Source: Mycobacterium sp. AZCC_0083
GTDB lineage: Bacteria; Actinomycetota; Actinomycetes; Mycobacteriales; Mycobacteriaceae
Assembly: GCF_014202335.1 (NCBI RefSeq)
Contig: NZ_JACHGP010000018.1
Coordinates: 62,290-126,289 of the forward strand
Length of the DNA: 64,000 bases
Reading direction: 5' to 3'
Both the position numbers and the translations under genes were made by a program. Below, in pieces: positions 34,141 through 41,952 of the stretch. The notes under the pieces were generated by a model. It saw only the letters and a list, made by a program, of their open reading frames with translations, did no database searches and was not told the DNA's origin. Position 1 is the first letter of the stretch, and each line of letters starts with the position of its first letter.

Positions 34141-35255
34141 ACGGCGCGGGAGTGGCGAGGAAACGCCCACTGCGGCTGATCGGCGCTGTGGCGGCAGTCG
34201 TGTTGATCGCGGGCGCCGCCGTGACCGGTTGGCTGGTGTTCGGAAAGGCGAAGGAGGAACCGTCGGCGCCTTCTGCGGCGGCCGCGTCTGATTCGGGGGA
34301 TAACCCTAATCATCTCAGCGATGCTGAGATCGATCTGCTCAAACTGTCTGACTGGCACTACAACCGGGCGTCATGTAAGCCAGCCCAAGGCGGCAGCTAT
34401 GTGCAGGTGTCGATCGCGTGTGTGGGTAAGCCGGCCAGCGGTGCGCCGCCTGCACAGTTTTTCTCTTTCGCGTCGGTAGAGAACCTCCGTACTTTTGTCT
34501 CAGCCAAAACGAAACAGTTCGACTCGACGAATTGCCCGGGTGACCCGCCGGGGCAAGACGGGCCGGCCAGAAACAGAACGGGCACCGAGGTCGGCAGGCG
34601 CGCTTGCTACCTCGACAAGTCGACCGACCCGCCCACGCCGGTGACAATCGTCACCCACGAGAAGACGTTGGTCGCCGCCATCTACACCTGGAACGGGCCG
34701 GGCGGCGCCGCCGGTCTGAACGCCTGGTTCGGGCACGCACCCGATCCGACCTCCGGCGGGCTCACCGATGATCCGGTGGATCCCGATAACTTCACCCCCG
34801 CCGACCTCGACCTGATTGCCCGTGCGCTCAACAACAAAGATCCACAAGATTGCCGGCATCTGGAACCCCCCGGCGGAGACATCCAGGCGAACGTGGTCTG
34901 TGCGGGCGGCAACGTCAACGCCCCGACCATCATTCTCGCGGGGTTCACCACGAGTGCGCAGGCCCGGACCCAATGGGACAATGACTTCCGGCGATTCGGC
35001 GAAAGCTGTGACGGACAGGCGGACCCGACCAACGCTGCTTGGACGGTGCGGGGCTCAGACGTCGGCCGTTACACGTGCCTTACCGAGGATTCCGTCGGCA
35101 CGCCCAGAGCCGCGATCCTTGCGGTCAACGAACAAAAGGCATTCGGAGCTGAGCTGGTCGTAGTGGCGCCGGATTGGCCGTACCCGACTCCGCGGAACCA
35201 GCCCGAACTCGTTGATTGGTTCATCAAGCAGAACGAGGGTTCGTTCTGGCGATAA
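32880..35255 (+). CDS. Membrane-anchored Hsp70-like ATPase with duplicated Cys-rich exported domain (Hsp70-2)
   Basis: 791 residues from ATG 32880 (GGCGGGG upstream); ATG 32865 is an alternative. Residues 1-385 are an Hsp70 ATPase domain: VDFGTTATAAAVREPDG, YDLGGGTFDVTVL, GIYRIGGASRIPLVG. No substrate-binding domain. After a Pro/Glu linker comes one transmembrane helix (RLIGAVAAVVLIAGAAVTGW), then two related exported domains of about 150 residues, each with paired Cys (ASCKP/ACVGK/NCPGD/ACYLD and DCRHL/VCAGG/SCDGQ/TCLTE), like the extracellular parts of some actinobacterial Ser/Thr kinases. Role unknown; context ties it to the eCIS region. Confidence 0.85.
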   Translation: MSGRADLDLVWVLAVDFGTTATAAAVREPDGRVAGLVLPDGTSTMPSSVLADPNGVLVGTKADSAAGYSLDRYQPTPKRDIGRASVLLGDAEFRPCTLIAAVYAAIIREAVRQHNHRPPEQLVLTHPVDWSDRRLDVLREAVSMAADQLEISLPDPTFMPEPVAAATHYAQASDQPTARIITTSAGSAVVPSEEVVGDEYFAVYDLGGGTFDVTVLCRSSDGFEILATGGIDPLGGFEFDNRLFNYLGQTHYKKADPKLWQALDYPDPEDPDSGMRRRMLDTTVRQVKEELSEHTQRTVRLPGLPEPVLVTRTEFENLIRTDLDATIAEFEATLARAGLTPDQLAGIYRIGGASRIPLVGSLLDQIERPVHVVDHPKTVVALGAVVDAAESVEPAVVDEPPTAEQPETQTELLATVPVSADGAGVARKRPLRLIGAVAAVVLIAGAAVTGWLVFGKAKEEPSAPSAAAASDSGDNPNHLSDAEIDLLKLSDWHYNRASCKPAQGGSYVQVSIACVGKPASGAPPAQFFSFASVENLRTFVSAKTKQFDSTNCPGDPPGQDGPARNRTGTEVGRRACYLDKSTDPPTPVTIVTHEKTLVAAIYTWNGPGGAAGLNAWFGHAPDPTSGGLTDDPVDPDNFTPADLDLIARALNNKDPQDCRHLEPPGGDIQANVVCAGGNVNAPTIILAGFTTSAQARTQWDNDFRRFGESCDGQADPTNAAWTVRGSDVGRYTCLTEDSVGTPRAAILAVNEQKAFGAELVVVAPDWPYPTPRNQPELVDWFIKQNEGSFWR

Positions 35256-35308
35256 ATGTGTTTTACGGATGCTTGCGTTGACCGCTAAGCCCGTTCGAGC
35301 AGTTCAAC

Positions 35309-38242
35309 TCATGGCGCGCCCGGCGTCGGTATCGGTGCATCGAGCGGGTCGGGCGGTGTGTTGGTTGGGGCCGTTGGATCTGTACGGCCGGGAAGATTGT
35401 TGTCGACGCTTAGTCCCAAGACAATGTCCAGCAAGCTGAAGATGTCAAATGGCTGTCCTTCGGCATGGGTGTCGGGATTTAGCGGGTCGAGTGTGGGGGT
35501 CAATGGGCTGCCGGGATCGGCGGGTTGGGGGATTGGCTGTTGGAGGTCGATGCCGAGTAACCAGGCGATGACGTCGAACGGTTGCGTTCGGGCGTGGGCA
35601 TCGGACGGGTCGCTGTTGGCGGTGGGTTCGTGGACCGGTCCGTTGGCCGCGGCAGGCGTTGCTTCGGGACTGCCAGTGTGTGGGTTGTCCGGACTGTTGA
35701 CGATCGGTTGGTCGGTGCAGCGGGAGTCGACCACATCGTGTTGGGTGCCGTCGGCTCCGTTGGTGCATGTTCCGGCGACAGCCGCCGGGGCGAGGGTAGT
35801 GCTGGGGATCGCGCCGCCCGACCAATTACCTGTCACGATCGGGCGCGTTGGGGGAGGTGGCGGAGGTGGCGGAGGTGGCGGAGGTGGCGGAGGTGGCGGA
35901 GGTGACGATGTGCCGATTACATAACTACTCTTGCTCGTCACGGCGGCGGTTCCAGAGGAGCTGCCCATTTTACATTGATTCAGGCGTTCTTCCCGGATAG
36001 GCAGAGCGTAATTCCACTCGCTCCCGGCCTTCTTGGCATTCACAATCACTTGCACCTGTGTGCTGTATGTGATGGTGGGGTCATCCGGGTCGGTTGCGGT
36101 CAGAGTGAAAGTATCGGTGCCGCCGGAGTCAGCCAGGGTTGTATTGGGGGTGTACGTAAAGGTGCCGGTGGTGGCATCGATGTTGACCGTGCTGCCGTTG
36201 CCGGTGATGGGAGCGGTGGCGCTGTAGATCCACTGGTTGCCTTGGCGCGAGACATACGCCTTCCCCGTTGCACCTCCAGCAGGGGTGGGCGTCGCTTTCG
36301 TGTAGTACAAATCGTACGGGCCGAATTCCGAGGTTGGCAGGTTAACAGTGATTGGGACACTGTTGTAAAGGGCGGAAGCGTTTGGGGCGGAGTCGTACGC
36401 GGTGATCGTGAATGTGTCGGTCGTTGGTCCGCCGTTAGATGCGGCTATTACGGCCTTGATGGTCGGGGTGTAGGTCCATTCGCCGGTGGCGGGATTGATT
36501 TCGACCTTGCCGTATGTGGGTTCGGTGGTAACGCTGTAGGCCACTGGAATCCCAGATGGGTCGGTATCCGTTGACAGAGTCCACTTCGACACCACCGTAA
36601 AGTCGCTGAAGGTGGGTATCGGGGTGACGGTCAAGTTGATCGTTGCGGGTGCTACTTGCGCTGTGATGGCGATGGTTGCTGTTGCGTTGGGGTTGGCGGT
36701 GGGGGCGACCGCGATGGTGAACGTATCAGTGGTGGGTCCGCCGGTGGCTGCGGACACCCGGGCGTCAGTGGTTGGGGTGTAGGTGAATTCCCCCGGTGTG
36801 GAGTCGGTGGTGACGGCGCCGGTCGCGGGTGCGGGTGGAGTCAGAACCCTGTAGGTGAAGGGCCGACCGAGTGGATCGGCGGCGACGATTTTCACGGTGA
36901 CCGCTCCGCTGGAATTCGGGGAGCTGATGGAGACTGATTGCACGATGGGCGTCACCGCGGTGACGGTGACGTTCACCGCCGCGGGGGTGACGGCGTTGTT
37001 GGGTTCGAGGAAGAACAGGGGGCCGTGGAGATGGAAGGTAGGGTTGAGTAGCGGATAGGTGGATAGGTCTTGCAGGTTGAGGCCGTTGTCGCTGACGTCG
37101 ACGGTGAAGGTGTCGGTGCCGCCGAAGGTGGCCGTTGTGAGGTCCGGGGTATACGTGTAGGTGCCGTCGGGGTGGATGGTGACCGTGCCGTGGGTGGGTT
37201 GTTGGGTGATGGTGTAGGTGAGGGGGTCGCCATCGGCGTCGAGGGCGCCCAGGGTTCCGGTGATGACGCCTGCGCTGTTTGTGGTGAGTTGTCGGGGGTT
37301 GAGGGTGGGGGCTTGGTTGAAGAAGGTGCGCCGGGTCCAGGCCAGGATGGTCCAGGCGAGCGGGTTGTCCAGGGGGGCGTTGGGCGCGGTGAGACCCATC
37401 GCGGCGGTCACGATGCCTCTGAGGAAGCCGTCGATGGCGGCAACGACGGCGCCGATCAGCGTTGGCGTGGGTGTGCTCGCGATGGCCGCGGGGGCCAGCG
37501 CGGCGACCTTATTGGTTGTCGCGGTGAGCGCAGTGCTCTTGGCCGCGACATTGGTTGCGGTCAGTGAAGTAGTCGGGTTGCTCGATGCCAATTGCAGTGC
37601 CTGGGCGGTGAGCGCGCTCGTGGTTCGTGGGTTGGTTACAGCGACGGGGTTGATGGTTGCCTGAGCGAGGGCGGCTGCGGTCGGGTTGCTGTTACCGGTC
37701 GGGTTCGCATTCTTGGCCGTCGGAGGTGGCGGGTCGGCCGCGGTCATGGCGTTTGGCGTGGGTGCTGCGGTGGCGCTTGGCGTCGGCGGGGTGTCTGTCG
37801 GCGTCGTTGGCGCGCTGCCCAATTCGGTGGCGGCGGAGGCGCCGGTAGCCGTTACTGGATCAACATTGGTGAGGGGTTCGACCTCGGGTGTCGATTGCGT
37901 GGTTTGTGGGGCGGTGTTGAGTGACCCGCCGTTGCTGCTGGCCTGGACTGAAGTGGCGGGCTGAGTCGGCGAGGTGTTGGTTCCGCTGGGGGCTGATGTA
38001 TTGGTGGTGTTGTTGTTCGGGAGTTCCGTAGCTCCACTGGGCGAAGCGGTGGTGTCGGCGGGTGGGTTGGTGCCGGATGTCCCGGAGGGGCTGGAGGTGT
38101 TCGTGCTGTCGTTGGTTGGAGAGCTTTCGCTTCCGGTGTCCGCGTGGATCACGGCAGGGGTGGCGATGGTAAGCGCTATACCCACACCCAAGGCCGCTGC
38201 GAGCCCGCCGATCCGTCCCACGAAGTGCGCATACTCGGTCAT
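35309..38242 (-). CDS. Large secreted cadherin-like (Big/VCBS repeat) surface protein
   Basis: 977 residues. A Sec signal (GGLAAALGVGIALTIATPAVIHA, cleavage after AxA near 34) is followed by a Ser/Thr/Pro/Asn-rich stalk to residue 270 and three or four cadherin-like beta repeats of about 100 residues, recognised by DADGDPLTYTIT, GTVTIHPDGTYTYTP and GGTDTFT(V/L). Next is a run of 18 Pro, two Cys, and two repeated HARTQPFDVIAWLLGID / HAEGQPFDIFSLLDIVLG units at the C-terminus. No sortase motif or C-terminal anchor. Its start overlaps (ATGA) the stop of a 96-residue upstream ORF. Confidence 0.85.
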   Translation of the reverse strand: MTEYAHFVGRIGGLAAALGVGIALTIATPAVIHADTGSESSPTNDSTNTSSPSGTSGTNPPADTTASPSGATELPNNNTTNTSAPSGTNTSPTQPATSVQASSNGGSLNTAPQTTQSTPEVEPLTNVDPVTATGASAATELGSAPTTPTDTPPTPSATAAPTPNAMTAADPPPPTAKNANPTGNSNPTAAALAQATINPVAVTNPRTTSALTAQALQLASSNPTTSLTATNVAAKSTALTATTNKVAALAPAAIASTPTPTLIGAVVAAIDGFLRGIVTAAMGLTAPNAPLDNPLAWTILAWTRRTFFNQAPTLNPRQLTTNSAGVITGTLGALDADGDPLTYTITQQPTHGTVTIHPDGTYTYTPDLTTATFGGTDTFTVDVSDNGLNLQDLSTYPLLNPTFHLHGPLFFLEPNNAVTPAAVNVTVTAVTPIVQSVSISSPNSSGAVTVKIVAADPLGRPFTYRVLTPPAPATGAVTTDSTPGEFTYTPTTDARVSAATGGPTTDTFTIAVAPTANPNATATIAITAQVAPATINLTVTPIPTFSDFTVVSKWTLSTDTDPSGIPVAYSVTTEPTYGKVEINPATGEWTYTPTIKAVIAASNGGPTTDTFTITAYDSAPNASALYNSVPITVNLPTSEFGPYDLYYTKATPTPAGGATGKAYVSRQGNQWIYSATAPITGNGSTVNIDATTGTFTYTPNTTLADSGGTDTFTLTATDPDDPTITYSTQVQVIVNAKKAGSEWNYALPIREERLNQCKMGSSSGTAAVTSKSSYVIGTSSPPPPPPPPPPPPPPPPPPTRPIVTGNWSGGAIPSTTLAPAAVAGTCTNGADGTQHDVVDSRCTDQPIVNSPDNPHTGSPEATPAAANGPVHEPTANSDPSDAHARTQPFDVIAWLLGIDLQQPIPQPADPGSPLTPTLDPLNPDTHAEGQPFDIFSLLDIVLGLSVDNNLPGRTDPTAPTNTPPDPLDAPIPTPGAP
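35850..35905 (-). repeat. GGAGGTGGC microsatellite coding for poly-proline
   Basis: A 9-base unit (GGA GGT GGC on the plus strand) repeats about six times inside the secreted protein gene and encodes 18 consecutive prolines. Units are multiples of three, so slippage would change length without a frameshift. Confidence 0.9.
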
Positions 38243-38529
38243 GCCGAAATTCCCCCCGTCGCCACCAACGCGCCGTTGTGGCCATCGTCGCAGACCAGCG
38301 GGTGTGACCGCGTGGGGAGAAAATACCTACGTTCGGAACAGCGCATCTCGGGCTGCGCCTTTGCTGGCTGGTACTTTATTTCCGCTGCTGCGTAAACAGT
38401 TTCGCCGAAACAGATCGCTGCGTTCAGGACCGCTTTGGCCGCAAAAGATCCCGCCTGGAGAACATGACCGCGACGCTCGGCGGGGTGCCTTGCTGCTGGG
38501 TGTAGTTGAGATGTCGTCTTGGCAACCAT
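38239..38529 (-). CDS. 96-residue basic leader ORF coupled to the large secreted protein
   Basis: ATG at 38529 follows AAGGATGAGCAG, the same ribosome site as the secreted-protein gene at 41250, and the first residues match (MVAKTTS versus MDAKRTSS). The frame ends with TGA overlapping the ATG of the 977-residue protein, implying coupled translation. The peptide is basic and His/Ala/Arg-rich with no signal peptide; similarity to the 41250 product stops after about seven residues. It may be a real small gene or the remnant of a replaced coding region whose regulatory leader was kept. Confidence 0.5.
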   Translation of the reverse strand: MVAKTTSQLHPAARHPAERRGHVLQAGSFAAKAVLNAAICFGETVYAAAEIKYQPAKAQPEMRCSERRYFLPTRSHPLVCDDGHNGALVATGGISA

Positions 38530-38596
38530 CTGCTCATCCTTCGATCGCAGTCGTCTCGATACACGAAAGTGTGAGCTGAAGACGCAATGCGGGCAT

Positions 38597-38612
38597 GAGT
38601 AGTTCACTACTC
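38597..38612 (-). promoter_or_regulatory. GAGTAG-N4-CTACTC palindrome, copy 2, in conserved leader
   Basis: Dyad 68 bases upstream of the ATG at 38529. On the minus strand the whole block from about 38625 to 38527 repeats, with few changes, the sequence from about 41155 to 41252, so the two secreted-protein loci share a promoter and 5' leader. Confidence 0.65.
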
Positions 38613-38797
38613 GACATCTGGCACATTCATACTGTGATATTGGTCTTCTGCGCGAAGCGCTGATCAATGTGGATCCGGCTATGCAGTGGCCAATGACCAT
38701 AATTGCTAAGGTCGTCAGATATTGGCGTCCCGGCCGAGCGTGGGGGCGCCAGTCATGACGGTTGCTCTTGGGCGTTATCGAGATGGCGGGGTCGGCG

Positions 38798-41152
38798 ATG
38801 AGCAGTCGGAGGATGCTGGCCGATGGCTGGGTGCTGGCAATCGACTTCGGCACCACTGCGACGGCGGCGGCGGTGCGCGAACCGGACGGGCGAGTTGCTG
38901 GTCTGGTTCTGTCTGACGGCACGGTGACGATGCCGTCGTCGGTACTGGCGGATCCCTCGGGTGTGCTGGTCGGTACCAAGGCCGACAGTGCGGCGGGGTA
39001 TAGCCTGGATCGCTATCAGCCGACCCCGAAGCGGGATGTCGGCCGGGCCAGTGTGCTGTTGGGAGACTCGGAGTTTCGGCCGTGCGCGCTGATCGCCGCG
39101 GTGTACGCGGCGATCATCGGTGAGGCGGTGCGTCAACACAATCAGCGCCCGCCCGAGCAGTTGGTGTTGACGCATCCGGTTGACTGGTCAGACCGGCGCC
39201 TCGGTGTTCTGCGCGAAGCGGTTTCGTTGGCTGGCACTCAACTCGGGATTTCGCTACCCGATCCGACATTAATACCGGAACCGGTCGCCGCGGCCACGCA
39301 CTACGCGCGTCTGGATCCATCCGACGACGCGCATACGGCGCGATCTGCCACCTTCACGGATTCGGCCGCCGCTGCATCGGGTGACCAGACAGACGATCAG
39401 TTTTTCGCGGTATACGACCTCGGTGGGGGCACTTTCGATGCCACTGTCCTGTGTCTCTCGTCGGACGGGTTCGAAGTCCTGGCTACCGGCGGGATTGACC
39501 CGTTGGGCGGCTTCGACTTCGACAACCGGCTGTTCAATTACTTTGGGCGGACGCACTACAGAAAGGCCGATCCGAAGCTGTGGCAGGCGCTTGCTCAACC
39601 TGATGCCGGAGACCCGGACAGTGGTATGCGGCGGCGTTTTCTCGATGCAACGGTCCGTCAGATCAAGGAAGAGTTGTCCGAGCACACGCAGCGCACGGTG
39701 CGTCTGCCCGGGTTGCCCGAACCGGTGCTGGTGACTCGCACCGAGTTTGAGAATCTCATCCGGAGTGATCTCGATGCGACCATCGCCGAGCTCGAGGCGA
39801 CCCTGGCCAGGGCCGGGTTGACGGCGGACCAGTTAGCGGGGATCTATCGGATCGGTGGATCATCGCGGATTCCGTTGGTGGGCAGCCTGCTTGATCAATT
39901 CCAGCGTCCCGTGCACGTCGTTGATCACCCGAAGACGGTCGTTGCGCTTGGCGCCGCGGTCGGGTCGGGAGTTGCCGACGAGCCGCACGTGCCGACGGAA
40001 CTGGAGACCACCGCGCCCGTTCCCGTGGGTGGCGCTGCTTCCGTCTCGCCCCGGCAGCTACTCGTCGACGAAGTGACCGCGTTGTACCGGTCGGAGAAGT
40101 GGCAGGAGGTCGTGGCGAAAGCAGATGAACTAGCCCGACTGAACCCTGGTGATCCGGATCCGGGCGGGATGGTCGCCGACGCGCGGGACAGGCTGCGTCA
40201 GGCCGACCTCGAGAATCGCTACGCCCGGGGAGTTGAATTGCTCCAGAAGGCTCAGTGGAGGGAAGCGATTGGTGCGTTTGCCGCGATCGAGCAAGAACAA
40301 CCCGGCTACCGCGATACCTCTGCGTTGATCAGCGCGGCCCAAAAGCTGGATGAGACAACGGGAAGTGATCAAGTATCGACCGCCGAGCCGGCTGCTGAAA
40401 TGTCACCACCACCACCGCCGATCGATTCGCCACCGCTCCTTGCGGGGTCTCGCAGGCGCAGAAGACCAAGCGCCGCGGTCGTCGCTGGGGTGGCCGGGGT
40501 CGTCGCTCTCGGCGCAGCAGTTGCGATCTTCGTAGGGATGCAGGATTCGGAGTCCTCGAAAACGTCAGCCCCGATTTCGTCGGTGACCACGTCGCCGTCT
40601 TCGCCGTCGCTGGGGGCGTCAGTTGAAGCGCCTCGGCCTATCACGACCATCGACGACTACATCAAGGCGAACAACATCCAGGCGACGACGGTCACTCCGT
40701 CGACGCCGGGCGCACCGAAGATCGATCTCCCTGTGCCGCCAGGCTGGACACGCACACCAGAAGGCCCGGGCAGCAACTACTTTGGGGTCGTCTTCGATGC
40801 GCCGACCATGCCTGCCGATGCCCCGCGGTTCATCGTGACCGTCGAGAAGCTGCTGGGCGTTGTCGACACGGAGAAACTTCTCGCTGTTGCAGCTGGTTCG
40901 GCTAAGCAGCTGCCAGGTTACGCGGGCGATCCTCCGGTGCAGGCCTCGTTGAGTGGCTTTCCCGGAGCGCGACTGGCCGGCACCTACACCGAGGACGGCG
41001 CGCCGCGGATGGTCATGCAGTACGTTGTCGCGATCCCAGGAGCGGACGGCACGTATCTGATGCGGATCAATGCTGACAGCCCGGACGGCGACGCCGACGC
41101 GGTGCGGGCGGCGGCCAAGGTGTTCGCGCAGAAAACCACTATCACGGTGTGA
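38798..41152 (+). CDS. Membrane-anchored Hsp70-like ATPase with TPR segment and LpqN-type exported domain (Hsp70-3)
   Basis: 784 residues from ATG 38798. The Hsp70 ATPase domain (LAIDFGTTATAAAV, YDLGGGTFDATVL, GIYRIGGSSRIPLVG) is similar to but clearly diverged from Hsp70-2/-4. It is followed by a TPR-like segment (LYRSEKWQEVVAKADELARLNPG; GVELLQKAQWREAIGAFAAI), one transmembrane helix (AAVVAGVAGVVALGAAVAIF), and an exported domain of about 170 residues with the LpqN/LpqT lipoprotein pattern (TIDDYIKANNI, VPPGWTRTPEG, ASLSGFPGARLAGTY). Hsp70, TPR and an envelope-lipoprotein domain in one chain is an unusual fusion. Confidence 0.85.
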   Translation: MSSRRMLADGWVLAIDFGTTATAAAVREPDGRVAGLVLSDGTVTMPSSVLADPSGVLVGTKADSAAGYSLDRYQPTPKRDVGRASVLLGDSEFRPCALIAAVYAAIIGEAVRQHNQRPPEQLVLTHPVDWSDRRLGVLREAVSLAGTQLGISLPDPTLIPEPVAAATHYARLDPSDDAHTARSATFTDSAAAASGDQTDDQFFAVYDLGGGTFDATVLCLSSDGFEVLATGGIDPLGGFDFDNRLFNYFGRTHYRKADPKLWQALAQPDAGDPDSGMRRRFLDATVRQIKEELSEHTQRTVRLPGLPEPVLVTRTEFENLIRSDLDATIAELEATLARAGLTADQLAGIYRIGGSSRIPLVGSLLDQFQRPVHVVDHPKTVVALGAAVGSGVADEPHVPTELETTAPVPVGGAASVSPRQLLVDEVTALYRSEKWQEVVAKADELARLNPGDPDPGGMVADARDRLRQADLENRYARGVELLQKAQWREAIGAFAAIEQEQPGYRDTSALISAAQKLDETTGSDQVSTAEPAAEMSPPPPPIDSPPLLAGSRRRRRPSAAVVAGVAGVVALGAAVAIFVGMQDSESSKTSAPISSVTTSPSSPSLGASVEAPRPITTIDDYIKANNIQATTVTPSTPGAPKIDLPVPPGWTRTPEGPGSNYFGVVFDAPTMPADAPRFIVTVEKLLGVVDTEKLLAVAAGSAKQLPGYAGDPPVQASLSGFPGARLAGTYTEDGAPRMVMQYVVAIPGADGTYLMRINADSPDGDADAVRAAAKVFAQKTTITV

Positions 41153-41166
41153 ATGTGCCAGAACTC

Positions 41167-41182
41167 GAGTAGCGAACTACTC
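41167..41182 (+). promoter_or_regulatory. GAGTAG-N4-CTACTC palindrome, copy 3, in conserved leader
   Basis: Dyad 15 bases after the Hsp70-3 stop and 68 bases before the ATG at 41250, the same distance as copy 2 from its gene. The shared leader also includes ATGCCCGCATTGC, CACACTTTC and a conserved ribosome site. Confidence 0.65.
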
Positions 41183-41249
41183 ATGCCCGCATTGCATCTT
41201 CAGGTCACACTTTCATGTATCGAGACGACCGCGATCGAAGGATGAGCAG

Positions 41250-41870
41250 ATGGATGCGAAGAGGACATCGTCGTGGTATCGGCGCCCCGGGGTTTTCGTT
41301 GCGAGCGCTGCGATTGCCGCTGGCGTGAGCATCGCGGTGCTCGGGCCCAGCGATCAGGATCCCGTGAAATTCGATGCGACTACGCCCCATCCCACGTGGT
41401 CGAAATTCGATGCGGCTACGCCCCATCCCACGTGGTCGATGGGATACATCCTCGTCACGGCAGATCCGTGGGCTCCTGAACCACAACCCGCTGCACCGCC
41501 GCCTCAGGCGCCCGCGGCGCCACCGGCGTACGAACCGCCGGCAACGAGGGAGTACGTGCCGGCATACGTACCACCGCCTCCGCCGCCACCGCAGGTGACG
41601 TTGAGGCTCGATAATCCGATAACGGCGGCCTTAGTGTCGATGACGAATGTCCCCAGCGGGTCTACGGTTGGATGCCACATGAACACTGTCGCGACTTCGG
41701 GTCTGGCCGCCTCGATCGGTGCCCGCGTGGACAACGACTTCACCTTGGTCGGCACGCAAGAGACGAGAGTCCCAGCCGGTAGCGCCAACGGACCCGCGAC
41801 CGGTTCGGCATTCCATCTCACCGTGACGTGCGACAACGGAACCTCGACCAGCCTGGATGCGGTTTACTGA
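41250..41870 (+). CDS. Small exported protein with tandem 12-residue repeat
   Basis: 206 residues. A signal anchor/peptide (PGVFVASAAIAAGVSIAVLG) is followed by two copies of KFDATTPHPTWS, a Pro/Ala-rich spacer (residues 75-115) and a C-terminal beta-type domain of about 90 residues with two Cys (VGCHMNT, TVTCDNG). I do not recognise the family. It shares promoter and leader with the locus of the 977-residue secreted protein. Confidence 0.75.
   Translation: MDAKRTSSWYRRPGVFVASAAIAAGVSIAVLGPSDQDPVKFDATTPHPTWSKFDAATPHPTWSMGYILVTADPWAPEPQPAAPPPQAPAAPPAYEPPATREYVPAYVPPPPPPPQVTLRLDNPITAALVSMTNVPSGSTVGCHMNTVATSGLAASIGARVDNDFTLVGTQETRVPAGSANGPATGSAFHLTVTCDNGTSTSLDAVY
41367..41438 (+). repeat. 36-bp tandem duplication
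   Basis: Two consecutive 36-base units differing at one or two bases encode KFDATTPHPTWS and KFDAATPHPTWS just after the signal segment of the exported protein. Confidence 0.9.
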
Positions 41871-41952
41871 CTGGCGTTCGACGCTGGACGACCAAGGTCA
41901 TCGGCGCCTACCACCAGTTGTGGGCCCCGCTCGACGTCCCGAGCACGTCGCA

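Noticed and set aside
34339..34973. Long antisense frames opposite Hsp70-2 and similar frames opposite other genes
   Set aside because: Typical shadow frames in GC-rich DNA; composition is biased to Arg/Pro/Ala and no start signals or motifs support them.
35850..35905. GC-rich microsatellite considered as a regulatory or CRISPR-like repeat
   Set aside because: It is the coding sequence of a poly-proline run in the 977-residue secreted protein.
41367..41438. Short tandem repeat considered as a CRISPR fragment
   Set aside because: Two adjacent 36-base units without spacers, in frame inside a secreted-protein gene; no cas genes anywhere in the window.
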